Assembly: GCA_019237595.1 (NCBI GenBank)
Contig: JAFAGU010000257.1
Coordinates: 1-18,648, forward strand
From: Betaproteobacteria bacterium
Lineage (GTDB): Bacteria; Pseudomonadota; Gammaproteobacteria; Burkholderiales; SG8-39
DNA: 18,648 nt
Direction of reading: 5' to 3'
A model generated the notes under the pieces. The model was given only the letters and a program-made list of their open reading frames with translations. It did no database searches and was not told where the DNA came from. Positions within the stretch are counted from its first letter, which is position 1. The number at the start of each line of letters is the position of its first letter. This document shows, piece after piece, positions 1 to 5,748 of the stretch. A program made the translations under genes and the position numbers.

Positions 1-2
1 CG

Positions 3-578
3 AATCCCTCCGAGACCTCGATCGCCGAGCTCTTCGTCCCGCCCGAGGGCGGCTGGAGCCCGCGCGGCATCGACATGACCACCGACGGCGTGATCTGGAC
101 GCCGCTCGGAAGCGGCCACATCGCGAGCTTCGACCGGCGCAAGTGCACCAAGCCGCAAAATGGGCCGGAGGCCGTCAGCGGCAAGCTCTGTCCGGAGGGC
201 TGGACGCTCATCCGCATGCCCGGGCCGCAGTTCAAGGGCTTGCCTGAATCGGGCAGCGCGAATCACGCCTACTACGTATGGGTGGACCGCTATAACACGC
301 TCGGCTTGGGGAAGAACGTGCCGTTCTTCACCACGAACGGCAGCGAGTCGCTGATGGCCGTAGTAGACGGGAAGATCGTCGACATCCGCGTTCCCTATCC
401 CACCGGCTTCTTCACCAAGCTGCTCGACGGCCGGATCGACGATCCGAAGGCCGGCTGGAAGGGGAAAGGGCTCTGGACGATGTCGGGCACGCGCGCGGTG
501 TTCCACAACGAAGGCGGGACGGCCAACAGCCCGAAGGTCTACCACGTGCAGCTGCGGCCGAACCCGCTCGCCGAATGA
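3..578 (+). CDS. C-terminal part of a Vgb-lyase-like / carboxypeptidase-regulatory-like protein (5' end outside window)
   Basis: The reading frame is already open at base 3 and runs to a TGA at 576-578, so the start lies upstream of the window; about 191 residues are visible. The segment carries repeated strand-like stretches such as GVIWTPLGSGHIASFDRRKC and ends in a VYHVQLRPNPL tail. I recognise this from memory as the C-terminal region of secreted proteins annotated as carboxypeptidase regulatory-like domain proteins with a virginiamycin B lyase-like beta-propeller. The substrate is unknown and no catalytic residue can be assigned here. Its stop overlaps the next gene's start (ATGA at 575-578), so the two are probably translated together. 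An internal ATG at 75 is not the real start, because homologous-looking sequence continues upstream of it. The family assignment is moderately sure; the function is not. Confidence 0.6.
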   Translation, partial: NPSETSIAELFVPPEGGWSPRGIDMTTDGVIWTPLGSGHIASFDRRKCTKPQNGPEAVSGKLCPEGWTLIRMPGPQFKGLPESGSANHAYYVWVDRYNTLGLGKNVPFFTTNGSESLMAVVDGKIVDIRVPYPTGFFTKLLDGRIDDPKAGWKGKGLWTMSGTRAVFHNEGGTANSPKVYHVQLRPNPLAE

Positions 579-1087
579 GCCCGGCGAAGAGGTGGCTCCT
601 CGCCGCGGCCGCGGCGTCGCTCTGCGGCGGCGCCGGCGCAGAGCCGCCGGCGGACGTGATGACGATCTTTCGCTGGGACGACATCAAGTTCGTTCCCAAT
701 CCTCTGACGCCCGGTGCGGCGCAGGCCGTGGTTTCCGGCGACCCGAAAGTGCCGGGACAGCCTTATGTCGTGCGCGTTCGTTTCTCGCCGGGCACGTTCA
801 GCCCGCCGCACTTTCATCCCGAGACGCGCTACATCGTGGTGCTGAAGGGAACGTGGTGGGTCGGCTCGGGCACCGACTGGGACAAATCGAAGACGACGCC
901 CGTGCCGGCGGGCGGCACGGTGGTGCACTATCCGATACGACGATCCGCGTCGACAAGGACGGCAAGCCGATCCAGTAGCCGCGGCGCGCGAATTTATCCG
1001 AGCCTCTGCGTGATACGATTCGCGGCGCAATTCGAAACAAGGAGGAGAGCATGCTTCCAGCCCGCATCGCCAGCATCGTCGCGCTGA
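575..1087 (+). CDS. Secreted cupin-domain protein with a probably frame-disrupted C-terminus
   Basis: The start ATG at 575 overlaps the preceding stop (ATGA). Residues 1-22 form a signal peptide ending in AGA before EPP. A cupin barrel follows: a PPHFHPETRY metal-binding motif, then VLKGTWWVG, then PAGGTVVHYP, the beginning of the second cupin motif. Just after this, near base 933, the frame stops looking like a cupin and becomes an Arg/Ser-rich tail that runs to 1087 and overlaps the next gene. In the other forward frame, a short plausible ending (TTIRVDKDGKPIQ, stop at 976-978) follows directly. One missing base, or 3n+1 missing bases, near 933 would join the two. The usual final cupin strands are absent even after such a join, so a larger deletion is possible. 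Likely a pseudogene, an altered gene or a sequencing/assembly error; the true ancestral end is probably 978. Confidence 0.6.
   Translation: MSPAKRWLLAAAAASLCGGAGAEPPADVMTIFRWDDIKFVPNPLTPGAAQAVVSGDPKVPGQPYVVRVRFSPGTFSPPHFHPETRYIVVLKGTWWVGSGTDWDKSKTTPVPAGGTVVHYPIRRSASTRTASRSSSRGARIYPSLCVIRFAAQFETRRRACFQPASPASSR
1039..1045 (+). promoter_or_regulatory. Strong Shine-Dalgarno site for the small gene at 1051
   Basis: AAGGAGG lies five bases before the ATG at 1051. It is the main reason for accepting that short unrecognised frame as a gene. Confidence 0.65.
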
Positions 1088-1338
1088 TTCCCGGCCGGGT
1101 CGCGCGCATGCCGAGCGGGACGCCGTTCAGCCTCAACGCGGCGTCGCGCAGCGGCGCGCACCTCCTGCACCTCGCGCCGTTCCTCGGCTGGACGAGCCCG
1201 CTGAACGCGCTGAGCCGCGAAGACCAGCAGGCGCTCGGCCTGACCGCGGCCCACGGCAAGGGCCCGGGCGAGGACGGCTTGCCCGGCGCCGCCGACGAGG
1301 ACGATGACGAGCCCGAGGTCGGCCGGCCCTCGTTCTAG
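1051..1338 (+). CDS. Small protein of unknown function (95 aa) with acidic C-terminal tail
   Basis: I do not recognise this protein. It starts at ATG 1051 behind a near-perfect Shine-Dalgarno site and ends at TAG 1336-1338. The N-terminal 60 residues are mixed hydrophobic and basic, with a stretch like HLLHLAPFLGW. Residues 60-95 are Gly/Asp/Glu rich, including ADEDDDEPEV, and look disordered. No signal peptide, cysteine pair or clear membrane helix is visible. The cupin frame upstream overlaps its first 37 bases only if that frame is read through its odd C-terminus; if the cupin ends at 978 there is a 72-base gap. A GC hairpin follows the stop. Evidence that it is expressed rests on the SD site and frame composition alone. 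Confidence 0.5.
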   Translation: MLPARIASIVALIPGRVARMPSGTPFSLNAASRSGAHLLHLAPFLGWTSPLNALSREDQQALGLTAAHGKGPGEDGLPGAADEDDDEPEVGRPSF

Positions 1339-1342
1339 TCCT

Positions 1343-1360
1343 CGGGGCGCAGGCGCCCCG
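1343..1360 (+). terminator. GC hairpin after the small gene, possible weak terminator
   Basis: CGGGGCG and CGCCCCG form a 7-bp stem around CAGG, four bases after the stop at 1338. No T run follows, so it is at best a weak or Rho-assisted terminator, or an mRNA 3'-end stabiliser. Confidence 0.3.
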
Positions 1361-1407
1361 CCAACCGACTTAAACCGCGTGCGTCACACTTCGCCGTCGA
1401 ATCCAAA

Positions 1408-1483
1408 GGCGAAGTGGCAGAGGGGATGCATGCTACGGTTTGCAACGCCGTCCACGTTGGTTCGAATCCAACCTTCGCCTCCA
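1408..1483 (+). tRNA. tRNA-Cys (anticodon GCA)
   Basis: A 76-base cloverleaf can be drawn by hand. The acceptor stem is GGCGAAG (1408-1414) with CTTCGCC (1473-1479). The D arm uses GCA (1417-1419) with TGC (1431-1433). The anticodon stem is ACGGT with GCCGT, including one T-G wobble, around the loop TTGCAAC with anticodon GCA at 1442-1444. The variable loop has four bases. The T arm is GTTGG / TTCGAAT / CCAAC (1456-1472). The discriminator base is T at 1480 (U73), the known cysteinyl-tRNA synthetase identity base, and CCA is encoded at 1481-1483. It ends seven bases from the convergent cupin gene. Confidence 0.95.
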
Positions 1484-1490
1484 CCAAAGT

Positions 1491-1871
1491 CTAGGTCTTA
1501 AGAAACAGGGTTACGAGCGGTTCCGGGCCGCGCTGCGCGCTCCAGTGGCCGTGCAGGTTGGCGTCGAACGTCGCGCCAGGCGGCAGGAGGTCGCCGGCGT
1601 GGAAGTGGTCGCCGGGCCGGAAGACGCGGCTTCCCTCGCGCAGCCCGATCTCCATCTCGCCTTTCAGGACGAAGACCCATTGGGGGCTCGGCGTGCAGTG
1701 CCAGGTGCTGCGGAAGCCCACCGGGCTCATGCGCAGCTGGTAGCCGGGCGAGGCGAAAAGCTCCGAGAGCATCGCCTGCGGCGTGCCGCCGGCGAGCGCG
1801 ATGGGATCCTCGCGGAAGCGGGCCCGGCCGTCCGTATCGGTGAAGAGCACTACCTTGGTGAAGGTCGCCAT
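1491..1871 (-). CDS. Small single-domain cupin protein (126 aa)
   Basis: This is a compact one-domain cupin of about the usual size. It shows strand-rich sequence with WHCTPSPQWVFVLKGEMEI, matching cupin motif 1 with a His and a conserved Gly turn, and RPGDHFHAGDLLPPG, matching motif 2 with extra His residues that could bind a metal. There is no signal peptide, so it is probably cytoplasmic. Cupins of this form are found as sugar-, quercetin- or regulatory-type domains, and the substrate cannot be read from sequence. The start ATG at 1869-1871 is the only sensible one, but there is no clear Shine-Dalgarno site. The gene converges on tRNA-Cys with a seven-base gap and diverges from the lipoprotein gene. 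Confidence 0.75.
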   Translation of the reverse strand: MATFTKVVLFTDTDGRARFREDPIALAGGTPQAMLSELFASPGYQLRMSPVGFRSTWHCTPSPQWVFVLKGEMEIGLREGSRVFRPGDHFHAGDLLPPGATFDANLHGHWSAQRGPEPLVTLFLKT

Positions 1872-1945
1872 GGGCGAATCATACGGCCCGGGCGCGTCGC
1901 TTGCTGCTCGCCGAACTCATCCCCAACCCATCTCGTGAGGAGTCA

Positions 1946-2359
1946 ATGATGAAACTATTGAAGAAGACCGCCTTTGTCGTCATTCCGCTGGCCGTGGCCT
2001 TGGGCGGTCTCTACGGCTGCGACCGGACCGGGTCGTCGGGCTCGAGCAACAAGTCCGCCACCGGCGCGTCCTCGTCGGGCTCGAGTTCCACCAGCCCCTC
2101 GTCGCCGTCCTCGTCCTCGTCGTCGCCGTCCTCCTCGTCCTCCGGGATGGGCAGCTCGCCGTCGTCCTCCGGCTCGATGTCCGGCTCGAGCTCCTCCTCG
2201 ACGCCGAGCTCCGGCTCGTCCTCGAGCCCCAGCTCCAGCTCCTCGAGCGACCAGTCGAGCAGCGGCTCGAGCGGCTCGTCCAGCAGCTCGCCGTCCTCCT
2301 CCAGCTCGAGCCCGTCGGGCGCGTCGAGCTCGAGCGACACGTCGTCGAAGAAGCAGTAA
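1946..2359 (+). CDS. Serine-rich low-complexity lipoprotein (137 aa)
   Basis: Residues 1-24 form a type II signal peptide: basic MMKLLKK, a hydrophobic core, then the lipobox-like LYGC with Cys25 as the predicted lipidated residue. Tyr before Gly is unusual in a lipobox. The mature part of 113 residues contains about 72 serines and 8 prolines with a few Gly, and ends in a small charged SSKKQ tail. No folded domain is visible; it is probably an extended, disordered surface or periplasmic stalk. GAGGAG at 1937-1942 is three bases from the first ATG and six from a second ATG at 1949, so the second may be the one used. Serine is encoded by TCG, TCC and AGC only. It converges on livF through a hairpin. 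The function is unknown. Confidence 0.75.
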   Translation: MMKLLKKTAFVVIPLAVALGGLYGCDRTGSSGSSNKSATGASSSGSSSTSPSSPSSSSSSPSSSSSGMGSSPSSSGSMSGSSSSSTPSSGSSSSPSSSSSSDQSSSGSSGSSSSSPSSSSSSPSGASSSSDTSSKKQ

Positions 2360-2372
2360 GCCTTCCGCGACC

Positions 2373-2403
2373 CCTGCGCCGGGCAGGTTTTTCACTGCCC
2401 GGC
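2373..2403. terminator. Terminator region between convergent lipoprotein and livF genes
   Basis: Two mutually exclusive hairpins overlap. For the + strand, CCTGC-GCCGG-GCAGG (2373-2387) is followed directly by TTTTT (2388-2392), a short classic intrinsic terminator for the lipoprotein gene. The longer perfect stem GCCGGGCAG / CTGCCCGGC (2378-2386 with 2395-2403) puts the T run in its loop. That stem could block transcription from either side but has no U tail on either strand. Confidence 0.55.
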
Positions 2404-2408
2404 AGGAT

Positions 2409-3131
2409 TTACTGCGCGACGAAGAGCGCCGCCAGGCGCTCGGGGTCGCGCAGGAGCGTCGTGCTCGCCCCCGAGTAGGCGATTCGCCCCCGGTTGAGGA
2501 CGAGGGCGTCGCGCGTCATCTCAAGCGCGACGCGTGCGGACTGCTCGACGAGGACCAGCGCGAGGGAATCCTCGGCGGCCAAGCGCTCGAGCGCGCGAAG
2601 GAGCGCCTCGACGATGATCGGCGCCAGGCCCTCGAGCGGCTCGTCGAGGAGCAGGACCGCTGGATTGCCCATCAGCGCGCGCCCGATCGCGAGCATCTGC
2701 TGCTCGCCGCCGGAGATCTGGTTGCCGAAATGCGAGCGCCGCTCCGCGAGCCGCGGGAAGAGGGCGTAGACGCGCTCCAAGCTCCATTCGCCGCCCGCGC
2801 GCGGCATGGCGGGCCTGCGGGCGGCGACGGTCAGGTTCTCCTCCACGCTGAGCGAGGGGAAGATCTCGCGCGCCTGCGGCACATAGCCCAGTCCCAGGCG
2901 CGCCCGGCGATGCACCGGCAGCGCTTCGATCGCGTGTCCCTCGAAACTGATCGAGCCCGCATGGAGCGTCGTATGGCCCATGAGCGTCGCGAGGAGGGTC
3001 GTCTTCCCCACGCCGTTTCGACCCAGCACCGCCAGCGCGCCGCGCTCGGGAAGCGAGAGCGCGACGTCTTCGAGGACGACCGTATCGCCGTATCCGGCGC
3101 GCAGGTCGCGGGCCGCGAGCACCTCAGACAT
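2409..3131 (-). CDS. livF: ABC transporter ATP-binding protein, LivF type
   Basis: One of the two cytoplasmic ATPases of a HAAT-family (branched-chain amino acid type) importer. The start at 3131 gives 240 residues, the normal LivF length. Motifs in order: Walker A GRNGVGKTT (37-45), Q-loop at YVPQAREIF (about 83-91), signature ISGGEQQ (139-145), Walker B VLLLDEP (159-165) followed by the LivF-typical EGLAP, and H-loop-region sequence LVLVEQS, which has Gln in place of the H-loop His, as I recall is common in LivF. The ATG overlaps the stop of livG by eight bases (ATGTCTGA), so it is translationally coupled. It is the last gene of the operon and ends at the convergent terminator. The open frame upstream of 3131 is only the shadow of livG. 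The substrate is set by the binding protein and cannot be named exactly. Confidence 0.9.
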   Translation of the reverse strand: MSEVLAARDLRAGYGDTVVLEDVALSLPERGALAVLGRNGVGKTTLLATLMGHTTLHAGSISFEGHAIEALPVHRRARLGLGYVPQAREIFPSLSVEENLTVAARRPAMPRAGGEWSLERVYALFPRLAERRSHFGNQISGGEQQMLAIGRALMGNPAVLLLDEPLEGLAPIIVEALLRALERLAAEDSLALVLVEQSARVALEMTRDALVLNRGRIAYSGASTTLLRDPERLAALFVAQ

Positions 3132-3876
3132 GGGCTCGTTCGCCGAGGTAGACCTGCCGCACGCGCGCGTCGTGCGCGACCTCCTGCGGCGAGCCTTCCA
3201 TGAGGATCGCGCCCGCGGCGAGCACCGTGATGCGGCGCGCGAAGCGGAACACGAGATCCATGTCGTGCTCGATGATGAGGATCGCGATCTCGGGCGGCAG
3301 CGCCGCCAGCACTTCCAGGATGCGGTGCGACTCGGCCGAGGGCACGCCGGCCGCCGGCTCGTCGAGGAGCAGGACGCGCGGGCGCATGCCCAGGGCGATC
3401 GCAATCTCGACCAGCCGCTGCTTTCCATACGCCAGGTCGCGCACCGCGCGGCTCGCGTCGTCCGAAAGGCCGAGCGAGCCGAGCAGCGCGTGGGCCTCGT
3501 CCTTGACTTCGTCGTGCGAGAACGCCGGCCGGAAAAGCTTTCGAGCCGCGCCGGTGCGCTCCGCAACCGCCAGCGCGACGTTGTCGAGCACCGTCAGGCT
3601 TCGGAAGAGCGAGTTGATCTGGAAGGTGCGGCCGATGCCGCGACGCACGCGCTTCGCCTGCGCGAGCGACGTGACGTCTTCGCCTTCGAGGTAGATCTGC
3701 CCCGAGCTCGGCGCGAGCGCGCCCGTGAGCAGGTTGACGAGCGTCGTCTTGCCGGCGCCGTTCGGGCCGATCAGCGCGTGCCGGGCGCCGCCCTCGAGGG
3801 AGAAATCGATTCCGTCGGCGACCGTCAGCGCGCCGAAGCTCTTGCGCAGGCGGCGGGTCTCGAGGGCGATGGTCAT
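3124..3876 (-). CDS. livG: ABC transporter ATP-binding protein, LivG type
   Basis: The second ATPase of the importer, 250 residues from ATG 3876, normal for LivG. Visible motifs: Walker A GPNGAGKTT (37-45), the LivG-typical GIGRTFQ Q-loop (80-86), signature LAYGKQR (148-154), a HAAT-type variant of LSGGQ, Walker B VLLLDEPAAG (168-177), and H-loop IIEHDMD. It should pair with LivF on the cytoplasmic face of LivH-LivM. The start overlaps the livM stop as ATGA (3873-3876), and the stop overlaps livF, so the three genes are tightly coupled. A longer in-frame opening upstream lies entirely inside livM and is not coding. LivG commonly reads AAGLNP after Walker B; here it is AAGVPS, a mild difference outside the catalytic residues. 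Confidence 0.9.
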   Translation of the reverse strand: MTIALETRRLRKSFGALTVADGIDFSLEGGARHALIGPNGAGKTTLVNLLTGALAPSSGQIYLEGEDVTSLAQAKRVRRGIGRTFQINSLFRSLTVLDNVALAVAERTGAARKLFRPAFSHDEVKDEAHALLGSLGLSDDASRAVRDLAYGKQRLVEIAIALGMRPRVLLLDEPAAGVPSAESHRILEVLAALPPEIAILIIEHDMDLVFRFARRITVLAAGAILMEGSPQEVAHDARVRQVYLGERAHV

Positions 3877-4832
3877 GAGCGCTTCGCCCGAAGGCGGTTC
3901 ACGAGGACGTCCACCAGGCCCAGGATGCCGCCGCGCGCGAAGAGCACGATCAGGACGAGCAGCACGCCGATTCCCATGTACCAGTACTCCGGCGTCTGGC
4001 GCGCGAGATAGTCGCGAGCCACGATGTACACCGTCGGGCCCACGAACGCGCCGTACAGGCGGCCGACGCCCCCGAGCACGAGCATGACGAGCCCCTCGCC
4101 GGAGAGCTCGAAGCCCAGCGTGGAAAGCCCGGCGAACTGCGTCGTCTGCGTGAGGAGCGCGCCCGCCATGCCGGCGAGCGCGCAGGAGATCGAGTAGGCC
4201 TGCAGGCGCCGCGCATAGACCGGCGCGCCGATGGCATGCATGCGCGCGTCGTTCTCGCGCGAGCCGACGAGGGCCGCGCCGAACGGCGAGTTCACGAGCG
4301 AGCGCACGAGCGTCCAGCACGCCAGCACGACCGCGAGGCAATAGAAGTAGGCGGTCGTGCCGAAGAGGTCGAAGGCGAAGCGGCCGAGCACGGGGTCGAC
4401 CGGCACGCTGTGCAGGCCGTCGGAGCCGTTGGTCAGCGCCGTCGCCGAGCTCGCGATCTCGAGCACGATCGACGTGATGGCGAGCGTGAGCATGAGGAGC
4501 GTCAGGGCGCGCGTGCGCAGGATCACCGCGCCGGTGGCGAGCCCGAGGAGGCCCGCGGCGAGCGCCGCCGCGGCGAGCCCGAGCAGCGGGTCGCCGTTCA
4601 GCCGGACGGCGAGGATGCCGGCGGTGTAGGCGCCGAAGCCGAAGTAGGCCGAATGCCCGAGCGTCACGATGCCGCCGTAGCCGACCACGAGGTCGAGCGA
4701 CAGAGTGAAGAGGATCATGATGAACACGTACGCGCCCAGCGGCAGGTAGGACGGCGCGGCAAAGTAGACCGCGATGGCGAGGAGCCAAGGCAGCGCCTCC
4801 AGCGGCCGCAATCTCGCAGGCGCGCTATACAT
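3873..4832 (-). CDS. livM: ABC transporter permease, LivM type
   Basis: A 319-residue polytopic inner-membrane permease. Residues 14-30 begin a run of roughly eight to ten hydrophobic helices. The family hallmark LDLVVGYGGIVTLGHSAYFGFGAY-type segment lies near residues 45-70. A cytoplasmic EAA-like coupling loop is seen around PFGAALVGSRENDARMHAIG, and the conserved AGMAGALL and LGGVGRLYGAFVGP segments lie toward the C-terminus. It forms the transmembrane channel with LivH. The ATG at 4832 overlaps the livH stop by eight bases (ATGTATAG), and its own stop overlaps livG. Length and segment order match LivM rather than the fused LivHM forms. The exact substrate is not set by the permease. Confidence 0.92.
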   Translation of the reverse strand: MYSAPARLRPLEALPWLLAIAVYFAAPSYLPLGAYVFIMILFTLSLDLVVGYGGIVTLGHSAYFGFGAYTAGILAVRLNGDPLLGLAAAALAAGLLGLATGAVILRTRALTLLMLTLAITSIVLEIASSATALTNGSDGLHSVPVDPVLGRFAFDLFGTTAYFYCLAVVLACWTLVRSLVNSPFGAALVGSRENDARMHAIGAPVYARRLQAYSISCALAGMAGALLTQTTQFAGLSTLGFELSGEGLVMLVLGGVGRLYGAFVGPTVYIVARDYLARQTPEYWYMGIGVLLVLIVLFARGGILGLVDVLVNRLRAKRS

Positions 4833-5700
4833 GGCGGCCGAAAAGCCCGGCGGGCTTCCAGAGGAGGAGGGCGATCGTCGCCACGTAGACGAAGAACGCC
4901 CCGAGTTCCGGCACCCAGTACTTGCACGCGGTGTCGCCGATGCCGATGAGGAGGGCGCCGACGAAGGGGCCGCGCAGCGACCCGAGTCCCCCGATCGCTA
5001 CGACGATCAGGAAATAGACCAGCTGCTCGAACGGGTAGGTCGGCGTCATGGCCATGAGATCCGCGCCGAGCGCGCCGCCGAGCGCGGCAAGGCCGCTCCC
5101 CAGCGCGAACGTGAGGGTGAAGAGCCTTGCCGTGTCGATGCCGACCGATTGCGCCATCGCCCGGTTGTCCACCGCGGCGCGGACCATCGCGCCCCAGCGA
5201 GTGCGCTCGAGGCCGATCCACAACGTGGCGATGAGTAGCGCGCTCGTCGCGATCACGGCGACGCGGTAGGCCGGGAAGCTGCGTCCCCCCAGGCTGAGCT
5301 GGCCCTTGAGATACGAAGGGAGCGGCGCGGCGAGCGGATTGGGGCCGTACGCGAGGCGCGCGACCGCCACCGCGATGAAGATGAGCCCGATCGTGAAGAG
5401 CACCTGCTCGAGCTCGCCGGCCGCATAGAGGCGCGAATAAAGCGCCTTCTCGAGCAGCATGCTGAAAACGGCGACGATGAGGCACGAGGCGAGGAGCGCG
5501 GGCAGCCAAGGCAGCCCGAACGCGAGCATCAGCGTGATCATCAGGTAGCCGCCCGCCATGGCGAAGACGCCGTGAGCGAGGTTGACGAAGCCCATCAGGC
5601 CCATCGTCACCGACAGGCCCACGGAGATCGCGTACAGGATCATCCCGTAGGCGAGTCCGTGGAACGCGACGCTGACCAGGCTCGAAAGGAAGGCTTCCAT
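4825..5700 (-). CDS. livH: ABC transporter permease, LivH type
   Basis: A 291-residue inner-membrane permease, usual LivH length. The N-terminus carries the family segment GLSVTMGLMGFVNLAHG (about 28-44), then hydrophobic helices, a coupling-loop stretch RTRWGAMVRAAVDNRAMAQSVGID, and a C-terminal IGGLGSLRGPFVGALLIG block. It partners LivM. It is the first permease gene after the binding-protein gene, separated from it by 48 bases that hold a terminator-like hairpin. The hairpin's T run touches the ATG, and no ordinary Shine-Dalgarno site can be seen, so its translation may be weak or specially controlled. The start at 5700 fits the family N-terminus and no better downstream start is seen. Confidence 0.9.
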   Translation of the reverse strand: MEAFLSSLVSVAFHGLAYGMILYAISVGLSVTMGLMGFVNLAHGVFAMAGGYLMITLMLAFGLPWLPALLASCLIVAVFSMLLEKALYSRLYAAGELEQVLFTIGLIFIAVAVARLAYGPNPLAAPLPSYLKGQLSLGGRSFPAYRVAVIATSALLIATLWIGLERTRWGAMVRAAVDNRAMAQSVGIDTARLFTLTFALGSGLAALGGALGADLMAMTPTYPFEQLVYFLIVVAIGGLGSLRGPFVGALLIGIGDTACKYWVPELGAFFVYVATIALLLWKPAGLFGRHV

Positions 5701-5730
5701 AAAACAAAGGCCCCCGGGCGGAGGCCTTTG
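5701..5730 (-). terminator. Terminator/attenuator-like hairpin between the binding-protein gene and livH
   Basis: Read on the minus strand, CAAAGGCC (5730-5723) pairs perfectly with GGCCTTTG (5712-5705) over a ten-base loop, followed by TTTT (5704-5701) and then the livH ATG at 5700. An 8-bp stem plus a short U tail is typical of a partial intrinsic terminator. Such elements commonly leave binding-protein mRNA in excess over permease mRNA in importer operons. Confidence 0.65.
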
Positions 5731-5748
5731 GCTCGACGTTCTCCCGCG

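Noticed and set aside
2011..2340. Acidic Glu/Asp/Leu minus-strand frame opposite the lipoprotein
   Set aside because: It is a mirror of repeated TCG/TCC/AGC serine codons, while the plus frame has SD, signal peptide and lipobox.
3414..3440. LivG signature LAYGKQR as a possible defect
   Set aside because: HAAT-family LivG proteins normally use L-x-Y-G-x-Q-R here; the residues expected for ATP contact are kept.
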